From the NCBI GenBank assembly GCA_963755395.1, contig CAVWJJ010000002.1, positions 1,178,001 to 1,242,000 of the forward strand: a stretch of 64,000 nucleotides of DNA, in the 5' to 3' direction. The notes under the pieces were generated by a model that made no database searches, was not told the DNA's origin, and worked only from the letters and a program-made list of their open reading frames with translations. Shown piece after piece: positions 44,459-53,844 of this stretch. A program made the translations under genes and the position numbers. How positions within the stretch are numbered: the stretch's first letter is position 1; each line of letters begins with the position of its first letter. This DNA comes from DAHVFK01 sp963755395 (GTDB lineage: Bacteria; Pseudomonadota; Gammaproteobacteria; Burkholderiales; SG8-39).

Positions 44459-45931
44459 ATGGCAAAGGCGGCCGAGCACTTCGACGTCCTTATTGCAGGC
44501 GCAGGCATCTCGGGCGTCGGCGGCGCGTATCACCTGACGAAGCAATGCCCGGGCAGGTGCTTCGTCGTGCTCGAGGCGCAGGACGGCTTCGGCGGCACCT
44601 GGCGCACGCACCGCTTCCCGGGCATTCGCTCCGACAGCGACCTCCATACCTTCGGCTACCGCTTCAAGCCGTGGACCGGACCGCCGATCGCCACCGCGGC
44701 GGAGATCCTCAAGTACATGGGCGAGGTGATCGACGAGAACGGCCTCGCGCGCCACATCCGCTACCGCCACCAGATCATCTCCGCGAGCTGGTCGAGCGAA
44801 GCCAGGTGCTGGACGATCGAGGCCGAGCGATCCGATACCGGCGCGCCCGCGTGCTTCACGGCGAAGTTCCTCTGGATGTGCCAGGGCTACTACCGGCACT
44901 CGGAAGGCTACACGCCGCAATGGCCCGGCATGGAGTCCTTCGGCGGCAGGATCGTGCATCCCCAGTGCTGGCCGGAAGATCTCGAGCTCAGCGGCAAGCG
45001 CGTCGTTGTCATCGGCTCCGGCGCGACCGCAGCGACGCTGGTGCCGGCGATCGCGGGCAAGTGCGCGCAGCTGACCATGCTGCAGCGCTCGCCGACGTTC
45101 TACATCACCGGGCGAAACGCGAACGAGCTGGCCGACACGCTGCGCGGGCTGGAGCTGCCGGAGGAGTGGGTGCACGAAATCGTGCGGCGCAAGATCCTCA
45201 AGGACCAGGCGGTCTTCACCCGGCGCGCCTATCACGAGCCGGAGGCGGTCAAGCAGGAGTTGCTCGCCGGCGTGCGCAAGTATCTTGGGCCGGACTTCGA
45301 CGTCGAGCGGCACTTCACCCCGCGCTACCGCCCGTGGCGCCAGCGCATCGCGTTCATCCCGGACGGCGACCTGTTTTGCGCGATTCGCGACGGCAAGGCC
45401 TCGGTCGTCACCGACGAGATCGACGCCTTCACCCAGGGCGGCATCCGCCTCAAGTCGGGCACCACGCTCGAGGCCGACGTGGTGGTCACCGCCACCGGGT
45501 TCAACCTGAACGTGCTGGGCGACATCGCGTTCACGATCGACGGCACGCCGCTCGACTTCGCGCGCAGCGTGACCTACCGCGGCGCAATGTTCACCGGCGT
45601 CGCGAACATGGCGTGGGTGTTCGGCTACTTCCGCGCCAGCTGGACCCTGCGCACCGACTTGATCGCCGACTTCGTCTGCCGGCTGCTGAAGCACATGGAC
45701 GCGCGCGGCGCCGGCGTCGTGGTGCCGGCGCTGCGGCCCGACGACCGCGCCATGGCTCTTTCGCCGTGGGTCGACGCGGAGAACTTCAACCCCGGCTACA
45801 TCATGCGCGGCGTCGACCTGCTGCCCAAGCAGGGCGACCGCATGCCCTGGCGCCACACGCAGGACTACTGGAGCGACAAGGACGAGCTGCCGCGCGCCGA
45901 CCTGGACGACGGCACGCTGGTCTACGCATGA
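44459..45931 (+). CDS. Baeyer-Villiger type flavin monooxygenase
   Basis: A 490-residue FAD/NADPH enzyme that inserts oxygen into ketones to give esters or lactones. FAD loop LIAGAGISGVGGA is near the start; the fingerprint FGGRIVHPQCWP fits the type I pattern FxGxxxHxxxW(P/D); the NADPH loop is VVVIGSGATAA. GTWRTHRFPGIRSDSD is also typical. The stop overlaps the ATG of the reductase gene downstream, so they act together, perhaps on cyclic or aliphatic ketones. Confidence 0.9.
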   Translation: MAKAAEHFDVLIAGAGISGVGGAYHLTKQCPGRCFVVLEAQDGFGGTWRTHRFPGIRSDSDLHTFGYRFKPWTGPPIATAAEILKYMGEVIDENGLARHIRYRHQIISASWSSEARCWTIEAERSDTGAPACFTAKFLWMCQGYYRHSEGYTPQWPGMESFGGRIVHPQCWPEDLELSGKRVVVIGSGATAATLVPAIAGKCAQLTMLQRSPTFYITGRNANELADTLRGLELPEEWVHEIVRRKILKDQAVFTRRAYHEPEAVKQELLAGVRKYLGPDFDVERHFTPRYRPWRQRIAFIPDGDLFCAIRDGKASVVTDEIDAFTQGGIRLKSGTTLEADVVVTATGFNLNVLGDIAFTIDGTPLDFARSVTYRGAMFTGVANMAWVFGYFRASWTLRTDLIADFVCRLLKHMDARGAGVVVPALRPDDRAMALSPWVDAENFNPGYIMRGVDLLPKQGDRMPWRHTQDYWSDKDELPRADLDDGTLVYA

Positions 45932-47148
45932 GCAGGCGGTTCGATGTCGTCGTTTTCGGTGCCACCGGCTTCACCGGGCGGCTGGTGGCTGAGTACCTGA
46001 ATTCGACCTACGGCATCGGGGGCGAGCTCGCGTGGGCGATGGCGGGCCGCAATCCCGACAAGCTCGCCGAGGTGCGCCGCTCGATCGGTGCCGGCGAAAA
46101 CCTGCCGCTCATCGCCGCCGAGGCGACCGACGCCGGCGCCCTGGCGAGCCTGGTGCGCCAATCTAGGACGATCATCACGACCGTGGGTCCCTACCAGCTG
46201 CATGGGCGGGCGCTCGCCACCGCCTGCGCGCAGGAAGGCACCGACTACGTCGACCTGTGCGGCGAGCCGGCCTGGATGGCGCAGATGATCCCGCTGCTCG
46301 ACGCGCCCGCGCGCGCCAGCGGCGCGCGCATCGTGTTCTCGTGCGGCTTCGACTCGATTCCGTTCGATCTCGGGGTCGTCTTCCTTCAGGACCAAGCGCA
46401 GCGGCGCTTCGGCGTGCCGCTCACCAGGGTGCATGGGCGGGTGCGCAAGATGAAGGGCAAGCCTTCGGGGGGCACGATCGCCAGCATGCTGGCGAGCATT
46501 GAACAGGTGATGCGCGATCCCGCCGCCAGGCGGGCGATGGTCGATCCCTTCGCGCTGACCCCGGGGTTCAAAGGGCCGCGGCAGCCCGAGAATGGGTCGG
46601 CCTTCTACGACCGGCTGGCCGGGTCGTGGACGGCGCCTTTCATCATGGCACCGATCAACACCAAGAACGTGCATCGCAGCAACGCGCTGCTCGGGCACCT
46701 CTGGGGCCGTGACTTCGTCTACGACGAGCGCATGCTGGCCGGGGACGGTCCGAGCGGGGAGAGGCGGGCGAGGAGAATGACGAGCGCGATCCGGATGCAG
46801 AACGCGCTGATCGCCTTCGCACCCACGCGCGCGCTGCTGAGACGCTTCGCGCTGCCGAAGCCGGGCGAGGGCCCCGACGCCAAGGAGCGCGCAGCCGGCG
46901 GTTACGAGCTGCTGTTCATCGGCCAGGCGGCCGACGACCGCACGCTGCGGGCCTCGGTGCGCGGCGAGGGCGATCCGGGCTACGCGTCCACTTCGAGAAT
47001 GATCTCGGAAAGCGCGCTTTGCCTGCTCAACGAAGTCGACCGCGTGCAGACCGGCGGCGGGGTGTGGACGCCCGGCGCGGCGATGGGCCGCAAGCTCATC
47101 TCGCGCCTGCAAGCGAGGGCGGGATTGACCTTCGCCATCGAGGATTAG
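45928..47148 (+). CDS. saccharopine dehydrogenase-like reductase (trans-enoyl-reductase type)
   Basis: A 406-residue NADPH-binding protein. The Rossmann loop VVFGATGFTGRLVAEYL is at the N-terminus; VGPYQLHGRALATACA, GTDYVDLCGE and SCGFDSIPFDLGV are typical of the saccharopine dehydrogenase/trans-acting enoyl reductase family. The true substrate is not lysine-related; lipids or short enoyl compounds are more likely. ATG 45928 overlaps the monooxygenase stop. Confidence 0.85.
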   Translation: MSRRFDVVVFGATGFTGRLVAEYLNSTYGIGGELAWAMAGRNPDKLAEVRRSIGAGENLPLIAAEATDAGALASLVRQSRTIITTVGPYQLHGRALATACAQEGTDYVDLCGEPAWMAQMIPLLDAPARASGARIVFSCGFDSIPFDLGVVFLQDQAQRRFGVPLTRVHGRVRKMKGKPSGGTIASMLASIEQVMRDPAARRAMVDPFALTPGFKGPRQPENGSAFYDRLAGSWTAPFIMAPINTKNVHRSNALLGHLWGRDFVYDERMLAGDGPSGERRARRMTSAIRMQNALIAFAPTRALLRRFALPKPGEGPDAKERAAGGYELLFIGQAADDRTLRASVRGEGDPGYASTSRMISESALCLLNEVDRVQTGGGVWTPGAAMGRKLISRLQARAGLTFAIED

Positions 47149-47178
47149 TATAGGCTGCGGGATCGGGGGTTTGCGAAA

Positions 47179-47610
47179 ATGCAAATAGACGGCTTCCTCG
47201 TCTGGCTGATCGCCGGCTTCGTGCTCGTCATCGTCGAACTCGTGACGGGCACGTTCTATCTGCTCGTGCTCGGCGTTGCCGGTTTCGCTGGCGCGGGCCT
47301 GGCGTACGCGGGCGCTGTGTTCGCCTGGCAGGCGCTCGCCGCGGCGGTGGTTGGCGTGGCCGGCGTGGTCTGGGTGCATCGCTACAAGAAGAAGGCGGGA
47401 GCGAAGCGCATGCAGGGCCTGGATTTCGGCCAGCCGGCCGCGTTCGATTCCTGGCTCAACCAGGACGCCGGCCAGGCGCGCGTAAGATACCGCGATACGC
47501 TCTGGGACGCGCGCATCGCGGGCGCAATCGCCGGCGAGCGCGGCGAGATTCTCTACGTCGAATCGATCGATGGCAACACGCTCACGGTTTCCAAGACCCG
47601 GCCCGCCTGA
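47179..47610 (+). CDS. nfeD: NfeD-like membrane protein
   Basis: A 143-residue short NfeD. Two or three helices fill residues 5-65 (FLVWLIAGFVLVIVELVTG and ALAAAVVGVAGVVWVH), followed by an OB-fold-like domain (about 90-142) ending RGEILYVESIDGNTLTVSK. Such proteins pair with stomatin-like proteins in membrane microdomains, and the stomatin gene is 46 bases downstream. Confidence 0.9.
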   Translation: MQIDGFLVWLIAGFVLVIVELVTGTFYLLVLGVAGFAGAGLAYAGAVFAWQALAAAVVGVAGVVWVHRYKKKAGAKRMQGLDFGQPAAFDSWLNQDAGQARVRYRDTLWDARIAGAIAGERGEILYVESIDGNTLTVSKTRPA

Positions 47611-47656
47611 CCTGGCGCGGGCCCTCAACGATTTCTCGCGCTCGAAGGGAGGCAGC

Positions 47657-48640
47657 ATGTTTGCGAAGCTCGTCGCCGTGGTGATCGCCACCATAGCCAT
47701 TGCCGCGGTGCCGAACATCCGCCCGTTCGCGATCCCGTTCTTCGTCGTGGCGTTGGCCGCGGTGTTCGTGATCGAGGGCGTGCGCGTGGTGCCGCAGCAG
47801 AACGCGTGGGTCGTCGAGCGCCTGGGAAAGTTCCACCTGGTGCTCGAGCCGGGACTCAACATCATCATCCCGTTTTTCGACCGCGTCGCCTACAAGCATT
47901 CGCTGAAAGAAGTCCCGCTGGACGTTGCCGAGCAGGTCTGCATCACCAAGGACAATACCCAGCTCGCGGTGGACGGACTGATCTACTACCAGGTCACCGA
48001 CCCGCGCCTGGCTTCCTACGGCACCTCGGACTACGTGTTCGCCATCGTGCAGCTCGCGCAGACCACGCTGCGCAGCGAGGTGGGCAAGATGGAGCTCGAC
48101 CAGTCGCTGCAAAGCCGCGACGTGATCAACCGCCAGATCGTGAGCGTGCTCGACGAGGCGGGCCGTTCCTGGGGCGTGAAAGTGCTGCGCTACGAGGTGA
48201 AGAACCTGACCCCTCCCGAGACGATCCTGCGCGCGATGCAGGCGCAGATCACCGCCGAGCGCGAAAAGCGCGCGCTTATCGCCAAGTCCGAGGGCGAGAA
48301 GCAGCAGGAGATCAACCTGGCCGAAGGCGAAAAGCAGGCGGCGATCCTCAAGTCCGAGGGCCAGAAGCAGTCCGCGATCAACAAGGCGCAGGGCGAGGCG
48401 ACCGCGCTGCGCGTGGTGGCGGAAGCGACTGCGGCGGCGGTCGAGGCCGTCGCCAACGCGATTGGCAAGGAAGGCGGGCTGCAGGCGGCGAACCTGAAGG
48501 TCGCGGAGCTGTATATCGGCGCGCTCGGCAACCTCGCCAAGACCAACAACACCATGATCGTGCCGACCAACCTTTCGGACGTGGCGAGCGTCGTCGCCTC
48601 GGCGATGACGGTGCTCGACCGGACGCGAGCGGCGAGCTGA
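47657..48640 (+). CDS. stomatin/SPFH-domain protein (paraslipin, QmcA-like)
   Basis: A 327-residue membrane-anchored SPFH protein. One or two hydrophobic segments at 1-40 are followed by the SPFH domain (VVPQQNAWVVERLGKFHLVL to KNLTPPETILRAMQAQ) and a coiled, Ala/Glu-rich part. It likely forms oligomers that organise the membrane and regulate FtsH-type proteolysis. GGGAGG precedes ATG 47657. It follows nfeD and is followed by a 37-residue membrane peptide gene. Confidence 0.92.
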   Translation: MFAKLVAVVIATIAIAAVPNIRPFAIPFFVVALAAVFVIEGVRVVPQQNAWVVERLGKFHLVLEPGLNIIIPFFDRVAYKHSLKEVPLDVAEQVCITKDNTQLAVDGLIYYQVTDPRLASYGTSDYVFAIVQLAQTTLRSEVGKMELDQSLQSRDVINRQIVSVLDEAGRSWGVKVLRYEVKNLTPPETILRAMQAQITAEREKRALIAKSEGEKQQEINLAEGEKQAAILKSEGQKQSAINKAQGEATALRVVAEATAAAVEAVANAIGKEGGLQAANLKVAELYIGALGNLAKTNNTMIVPTNLSDVASVVASAMTVLDRTRAAS

Positions 48641-48658
48641 CCGCCGGGGAGGTTTGCC

Positions 48659-48772
48659 ATGAAGAAATTCGCGAATCAACTCGTTGCCGCGATCGTCCTC
48701 GGGCTCGGCGCAAAGTGCGTGACGCCGCACTTGACGCTCCAGAACCGCGGCTACGCCTACATCGCGCCTTGA
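48659..48772 (+). CDS. 37-residue predicted membrane protein downstream of the stomatin gene
   Basis: ATG 48659 with a strong GGGGAGG at 48646-48652 opens a 37-codon frame: MKKFANQLVAAIVLGLGAKC then VTPHLTLQNRGYAYIAP, ending TGA 48770-48772. It has a positively charged start, one hydrophobic segment (7-18) and a soluble tail. It lies 18 bases after the stomatin stop, in the same direction, so it may belong to that operon. No family is recognised. Confidence 0.55.
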   Translation: MKKFANQLVAAIVLGLGAKCVTPHLTLQNRGYAYIAP

Positions 48773-48774
48773 CG

Positions 48775-50247
48775 CTAGATTGAATCGAGCGGGTAGATCG
48801 GGCGCCGCACGCGCCGGAAGTCGAGCTGCGAGTAGTCGGAGGTGCACACGCCGGTGCCGGCGCACTCGATCACGCTTTTTGCCAGCGGCCCGAGGCCCGC
48901 GCGCCAGTGCACGCGGCTCTTGAGCATGAGGTAACGCTTTCTCGCCGGGTCGATGCCGAGCGCGCGGAAGGCGCCGATGTCGTAGGGCTCGCTGTGGCGC
49001 GTGATGACCGCGATCTCGACCTTGCCGGTGTCGAGCACCGCGGATAGGCCCATGTCCATCTGCTCGCCGCGCGCCATCGGTCCTTCATTGCGATAGGCGC
49101 CGTCGATGATTCTCTTCACCGTGCCGCTTACCTGGCGCGGCTTGCCCTTGAGGCCCAGGCTCGGCATGTCTGACTTGCCGCCGAGATCGAGCGTGACCTT
49201 GGCGCCGCTGCCGGCCTGCTTCATCTGCTTCACGGCCAGCGGGTCGCAGATCGCGAACGCGGCGGCGTTCTCGAGCCCCGCGTCGAGGATCCCGCCGAGC
49301 ACGGCCATGGTGTCCATGGTGCCGCCCGAGGCGCAGTTGTCGTAGTGATCGAGCAGCACCACTGGGCCGCCCGCGGCCTGGCGCGCACGCGCGAGCGAAG
49401 TCTCGAGCGGCTCGATCCGGTAGACGAATTGGGCGCGCGCCTGCCACGCCATGTCGAGCAGCTCGTCGCACAGGGCGCGCGCCCTGGCCGCGTCGCCGTC
49501 AGTCACCGCCACCGCCGAGGCGCCGGCCCAGAGAATGTCCGCGTGCGGGAAGCCGACGAAGAAAGTGGCCGCCAGCGCGCCCTGCTTTTCCATTTCCTGC
49601 GCGCGGCGCTGGATCTGCAGGTTCGGCGCGTCGAGGCTCGACTGGCGCATCACGTGCGGCAGCATCGGCCGGTGGCCGTAGGCCATGGCGGGCCGCGCCT
49701 TGCCGGCGAGCAGGTCGAGCACCGGTTTGCCGGCGCGCAAGCCGGTTTCGTACATGTCGACGTGCGGGTAGGTCTGGTAGCCGGCGAGCACGGTCGCGTT
49801 GTCGCACATGGCGGGAAAGAGGTTGGTGTGCATGTCGAGCGCGACGCCGATCGGAAGCCCAGGCGCAAGCTTGCGCAGGCGCGCGAGCAGCTCGCCTTCG
49901 CCGTCGTCGTGCCGCTCGGTGACCATGGCGCCGTGCAGGTCAAGCAGCAGCGCGTCGCAGCCGCGCCGCACCGCATCCAGGATGCGGCCCGCCATCCACT
50001 CGTAGGCGCCGATCTCGACCGGGCCGCTTGGCGCCGAGTTGCCCGCGACCGGCAGCACGACCTCGGCCCCGGCGCGATCGGCCAGGTCGATGAACGCGCC
50101 GATGGCAGAGCCGGTGTTGCGGTAGGCCTCGCGGATCTCGTTGCCCTCGAGCGGCGTCGACTTGCCGCGCGCGAAGCGCGCGAGCGGCGTCGGCACCGGC
50201 GAGAAGGTGTTGGTCTCGTGCTTCATCTGCGCGATCACGAGCTTCAC
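48775..50247 (-). CDS. mlrC: M81 family metallopeptidase MlrC
   Basis: A 490-residue protein of the microcystinase C family (DUF1485 plus MlrC C-terminal domain). The start MKLVIAQMKHETNTFSPVPT is typical, and DLHGAMVTERHDDGEGE, ALDMHTNLFP and LLDHYDNCASGGTMDTM hold the metal-binding His and Asp residues. Outside microcystin degraders the substrate is unknown. It starts at GTG 50247, overlapping the stop of the dehydrogenase gene upstream in the operon. Confidence 0.88.
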   Translation of the reverse strand: MKLVIAQMKHETNTFSPVPTPLARFARGKSTPLEGNEIREAYRNTGSAIGAFIDLADRAGAEVVLPVAGNSAPSGPVEIGAYEWMAGRILDAVRRGCDALLLDLHGAMVTERHDDGEGELLARLRKLAPGLPIGVALDMHTNLFPAMCDNATVLAGYQTYPHVDMYETGLRAGKPVLDLLAGKARPAMAYGHRPMLPHVMRQSSLDAPNLQIQRRAQEMEKQGALAATFFVGFPHADILWAGASAVAVTDGDAARARALCDELLDMAWQARAQFVYRIEPLETSLARARQAAGGPVVLLDHYDNCASGGTMDTMAVLGGILDAGLENAAAFAICDPLAVKQMKQAGSGAKVTLDLGGKSDMPSLGLKGKPRQVSGTVKRIIDGAYRNEGPMARGEQMDMGLSAVLDTGKVEIAVITRHSEPYDIGAFRALGIDPARKRYLMLKSRVHWRAGLGPLAKSVIECAGTGVCTSDYSQLDFRRVRRPIYPLDSI

Positions 50248-51270
50248 GCGGCGCTCCCGTGCCGGATGCAGACCTTGCCGAAATGGGCACCGCTCTCGAG
50301 ATACGCCATCGCTTGCTTCAGCTCATCGAACGCGAACACGCGGTCGACAACGGGCTGCACTTCGTGCAGCGCCATCGCGCGCAGCATCGCCTCGAAGCCG
50401 TCGCGGTTGCCTACGCCGATGCCCACCATGCGCACCTGCTTCATCACGATGCGCCCGAGCTGGGCGCTCATATTGCCGCCCGAGAGCACGCCGATGATCG
50501 AGATCGTGCCGCCCGTGGCCACGCAAAGCAGAGACTGCGGCAGCGTCTTCTCGCCGCCGAGCTCGAGCACGTGCTCGAAGCCGCGCCCGCCGGTGATGTC
50601 GCGCGTCGCCTTGGCCCACTCGGGCGTCGTCCGGTAGTTGATCGTCGCGTCGGCGCCCATCGCCTTCGCGCGCGCGATTTTCTCGTCGCTGGAGGAGATC
50701 AGCGTGACGTGCGCGCCAGCGAGTTTGGCGAACTGGAGCGCGAACAGCGCCACGCCGCCGGTACCCTGCACCAGCACTTTCGCCCCGGGGGCGAGATGGT
50801 CCGCTACCATCAGCGCGCTCCAGGCGGTGAGCGCGGCGCAGGGCAGGGAGGCGGCCTGCTCGTCGGACAGGTAGCCCGGCACGCGCACCACGCCGTCCTC
50901 GGCCAGGCACATCAGGCCGGCCATAGTGCCGTCGAGCGGCCCGCCCAGGTTGTGCGCCGCGCGGTCGGGCGCGGGCGGACCCGAGATCCAGCCCTGGGTG
51001 AAGCAGGGGCAGGCGCGCTCGCCGACCTTGACGCGCGTCACCCCGGCACCGGCCTCGATTACCTCGCCGACGCCGTCGGAGACCGGGGATCAGCGGCAGC
51101 GTCCCGGTGTGCGCGCCGTAGCCTCGGTCCGGCACCAGCAGGTCGCGGAAGTTGAGCGAGGCTGCCTTCATGCGCAGCAGCACCTGCCCGGCGCCCGGCT
51201 TCGGGTCGGGGCGCGTCGCGAGCTTCAGGTGCTCCATGCCCCAGTCGTCCTGGATCTGAAAGACCCTCAT
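50244..51270 (-). CDS. zinc-independent MDR alcohol dehydrogenase / quinone oxidoreductase, one frameshift
   Basis: NAD(P)-dependent medium-chain oxidoreductase. The start MRVFQIQDDWGMEHLKLATR and SLNFRDLLVPDRGYG lie in one frame, the rest (VKVGERACPCF, VQGTGGVALFALQFAKLAGA, VVDRVFAFDELKQAM) in another. The break is one extra base in the GGGG at 51084-51087 (plus strand), after LPLIP; removing it gives VSDGVGEVIEAG and a protein of about 341 residues. Likely a sequence error. The cofactor motif is GTGGVA. Cotranscribed with mlrC. Confidence 0.82.
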
Positions 51271-51311
51271 ATTTGCGTCCCTGCGGGCGGAGATGCGAAA
51301 GTGGCGAGTAT

Positions 51312-51818
51312 ATGAAACCTTCCAGGCGAGCGCCGTCCTCGCGCGTCATCCTGCGCCGCCATCGACCCGGCGACCTCGGTTGGGTGATCGAGCGCCATGC
51401 AGCGATCTACCACCAGGAATACGGCTGGAACGAGGAATTCGAGGCCTTGGTGGCCGACATCGCCGCCAGCTTCCTCCGCCGCCACGACCCCGCGCGCGAG
51501 CGCTGCTGGATCGCTGAGCGGAACGGCAAGCGCCTGGGATCGGTCATGCTGGTCAGCCAGTCGCGCACGGTGGCCAAGCTGCGCCTGCTGCTGCTGGAGC
51601 CTGCGGCGCGCGGGCAGGGTCTCGGACGCCGCCTGGTCGAGACCTGTATCCGCCACGCGCGGCGCTGCGGCTACCGCAAGATCGTGCTCTGGACCCAGAG
51701 CAACTTGAGCGCCGCGCGCGCGATCTACGCCAAGTCGGGCTTCGAGCTGGTGCGCAAGGCGCGGCACCGCGGCTTCGGCCACGAGCTGGTGGGAGAATAT
51801 TGGCAGCGAAGACTCTGA
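51312..51818 (+). CDS. GNAT-family N-acetyltransferase
   Basis: A 168-residue acetyl-CoA-dependent transferase. The pantetheine/pyrophosphate loop is ARGQGLGRRLVE (about 103-114), followed by YRKIVLWTQSNLSAARAIYA and the closing SGFELV typical of MarR-linked GNAT domains. ATG 51312 is used; an in-frame ATG 39 bases upstream is possible. It is divergent from the MDR gene and its acceptor substrate is unknown. Confidence 0.85.
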   Translation: MKPSRRAPSSRVILRRHRPGDLGWVIERHAAIYHQEYGWNEEFEALVADIAASFLRRHDPARERCWIAERNGKRLGSVMLVSQSRTVAKLRLLLLEPAARGQGLGRRLVETCIRHARRCGYRKIVLWTQSNLSAARAIYAKSGFELVRKARHRGFGHELVGEYWQRRL

Positions 51819-51852
51819 GGTTCCAATCGCGTTCGGCGGCCGGAATCTGCTT

Positions 51853-52516
51853 TCAGAAGCCAGCCGTCTGCCTGGGCCGGTAGATTGCGACGTGCTCTAT
51901 CTGCGCGACCGGCCGCTCTTGCCCGCTCAGCACCAGGACATCGAGTTCCACGAACAGATGCCCCTTGCGCTCGTAGTTCGCGCTCACGCGCGGGCGCGCC
52001 GTCAAAGTCTGCCCGACGCGCGCGAGGCCGTGGTTGCGCACCGTCCTGCCGACGTGGATCCACGGTCCGAGCAGAACGTTGCTCAGAAGCGCAAGGTTGC
52101 AGGTGCGCAGAACCGTGCCAGGATGCACCAGGTTCTCGCGCACGTCGCGCAGATAGCCGGCAACGAGCTCGGCGCTCGCCTGGAACCGCAGCGAGCCGAG
52201 GCAGGCGCGCCGATCCGCTCGCGCAGCGCAGGCCGCGGGACGTCAGCTCGAGCGCAAGCGCGTCGCCGTCTTCGCGCCCCGTCACTTGTACCGTCTCACC
52301 GTCGTAGACCGGGCTGGCGAGGCGGCACTCCGCCCACCCGCGCTCGAGAAAGGCGCGTCCCCAGCGCTGTACCGGAACATGCATCATGTAGGCGTAGACG
52401 TCGACTCCGGGAACCAGTGCGCCGTTGAACCCCAGGCGCCGCGCCACCGCGTCGTCGTGGATCTTGTTCTCCGAGCTGTGCGCGGTGTTGTAGGCTGGAA
52501 CGCTGTAGTTAAGCAT
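51853..52516 (-). CDS. MaoC-like (hot-dog) hydratase domain protein, frameshifted
   Basis: Begins at ATG 52516 (MLNYSVPAYNTAHSS). The hydratase-2-like motif is seen in KIHDDAVARRLGFNGALVPG. The frame ends badly after ALELTSRGLRCASGSAR; an extra C (plus strand G near 52205) puts the rest, CLGSLRFQASAELVAGYLRD then VRENLVHPGTVLRTCN, in another frame running to 51853. Corrected length is about 220 residues; a second small error in 52205-52250 is possible. The function may be hydration or thioester chemistry on an acyl-CoA. It follows the DUF364 gene by 36 bases. Confidence 0.65.
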
Positions 52517-52552
52517 CGGGCGCGACCTCATCCGTTCGGTGCGCAATTCGAT

Positions 52553-53395
52553 TCATGGCAACCTGGCGGCCTTGCGCAGAAGCGTCCGCGTGCCGGGAAA
52601 GGTCGACCGCTGCACGCTGCTCTTCTTTCCCGCGTCACCCCACGGCTCGAGCGCGGCGGCGCGGCGCATGAAGACGGCGGGGTCGAGCACCCAGTAGCCG
52701 CCCATGGCGGTGACGCCGCGCGCGAACAGCGGATCGGGAAAGCAGCTCGCCGAGGGGCCGACGAGCGCGAGCTCCTGCGCGTGGCGGCAGTGGAACAGGA
52801 TCTCCTCGAGCGTCTCGTTGAGCAGGACGGTGCTGGTGGAGACGATCTTATTGCAGTCCCCCAGCCGCTTCGGGTCGAGCGTGACGGTCAGGCCGGGTTC
52901 TTCCTTCACCAGCTCGGCGCGCAGCTCGAGGACGGTGAGCGACAGGCCGAGCTCGCGCACGCGCGGCACCAGCGGTGGGAAGAAGCCGATCATGCCGACG
53001 CGGTCGCCGGGCTTGAGCTGCAATGAGCCGAGCGAATTGGCGGCGAGGTCGGGCTCGTAGCCGGCGCGGCGGAAGACGTGCTGGGTGACGGCATTTATCG
53101 CAGCGAGACCGAGCGCGCGCGCGACTGGGTCGTCCTCGACGAAGCGGCGGGCCAGGTCCAGCGCCGGCAGCCCGACGAGCTCGGCGGGCCGGATCTCCTG
53201 CAGGCGGGCGAGAGTGTCGCCCAACAGCACGAACGCAGTCCCCACGCTGCCGTCGGCCAGCCGCAGCGCGCAGAACTCGCCCGTCTTGCCGGTGGCCTTG
53301 CGGTGCGGCGGAAACAGCGCCTGCGCCACGGCCGGCAGCGGCAGCGCGGCGTCAGCCTGTTCGACGAGGCCGAGGAGTTCCTGGGCGGGCGACAC
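52553..53395 (-). CDS. DUF364 domain protein (Rossmann-like)
   Basis: A 280-residue protein. The N-terminal part (to about 110) shows AELVGLPALDLARRF and ARALGLAAINAVTQ; the C-terminal DUF364 half has GDRVGMIGFFPPLVPRVREL, VSTSTVLLNETLEEIL and LVGPSASCFPDPLFARGV. Such proteins were proposed to bind metals or act as chelatase-like enzymes, with no firm function. It heads a two-gene leftward unit with the MaoC-like gene. Confidence 0.75.
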   Translation of the reverse strand: MSPAQELLGLVEQADAALPLPAVAQALFPPHRKATGKTGEFCALRLADGSVGTAFVLLGDTLARLQEIRPAELVGLPALDLARRFVEDDPVARALGLAAINAVTQHVFRRAGYEPDLAANSLGSLQLKPGDRVGMIGFFPPLVPRVRELGLSLTVLELRAELVKEEPGLTVTLDPKRLGDCNKIVSTSTVLLNETLEEILFHCRHAQELALVGPSASCFPDPLFARGVTAMGGYWVLDPAVFMRRAAALEPWGDAGKKSSVQRSTFPGTRTLLRKAARLP

Positions 53396-53474
53396 GGGGC
53401 GTCACTCTAGCAGGGCGGGCGCCGGCTGCGACTTGGTGGGAAAATAACGACTCAACCAGGAGGGAATGCGCAAT

Positions 53475-53759
53475 ATGCGACCGCTTGTCATCATCGCCTC
53501 GACGCTTGTGCTGGCTACAACGGCAGGTTGCGCTGGAAACCCGAACAGCTCTCTCGCGGACCAGTGCGAGGGTGGCCTGAAAGAGGCCTACCGGGAGCTT
53601 GATCTGGCCAAGGCCAACGGCTTCGAGGGCACGGTGGAGTATTCCAAGGCCGCCGGCCTGCTGACGGCGGCGAAAGTTCAGCAGCAATTCGGCAAGTACC
53701 CCAACTGCATCGACAAGGTCGAGCGGGCGCGGGCTTACATTGTCAAATCAAGGAAATGA
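53475..53759 (+). CDS. small lipoprotein
   Basis: A 94-residue lipoprotein: signal peptide with lipobox TTAGC (Cys19), then a helical domain, ADQCEGGLKEAYRELDLAKA and FGKYPNCIDKVERARAYIV, that recalls DUF4398-like envelope proteins. AGGAGGG stands 9-10 bases before ATG 53475, favouring it over the ATG at 53466. Two later cysteines may form a disulfide. Possibly cotranscribed with the next lipoprotein. Confidence 0.7.
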   Translation: MRPLVIIASTLVLATTAGCAGNPNSSLADQCEGGLKEAYRELDLAKANGFEGTVEYSKAAGLLTAAKVQQQFGKYPNCIDKVERARAYIVKSRK

Positions 53760-53844
53760 AGCGCCCGAGCGTGAACAAATTGACGGCGCGGGTGCCGCCA
53801 CGGGCGTAACGTGTCGGGACGTATCCTCCAATAGGGAGACCGCC

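Noticed and set aside
44359..47148. A single 929-codon frame suggesting a fused protein
   Set aside because: Only its last 406 codons, from ATG 45928, are real (reductase); the earlier part is an out-of-frame reading of the monooxygenase gene.
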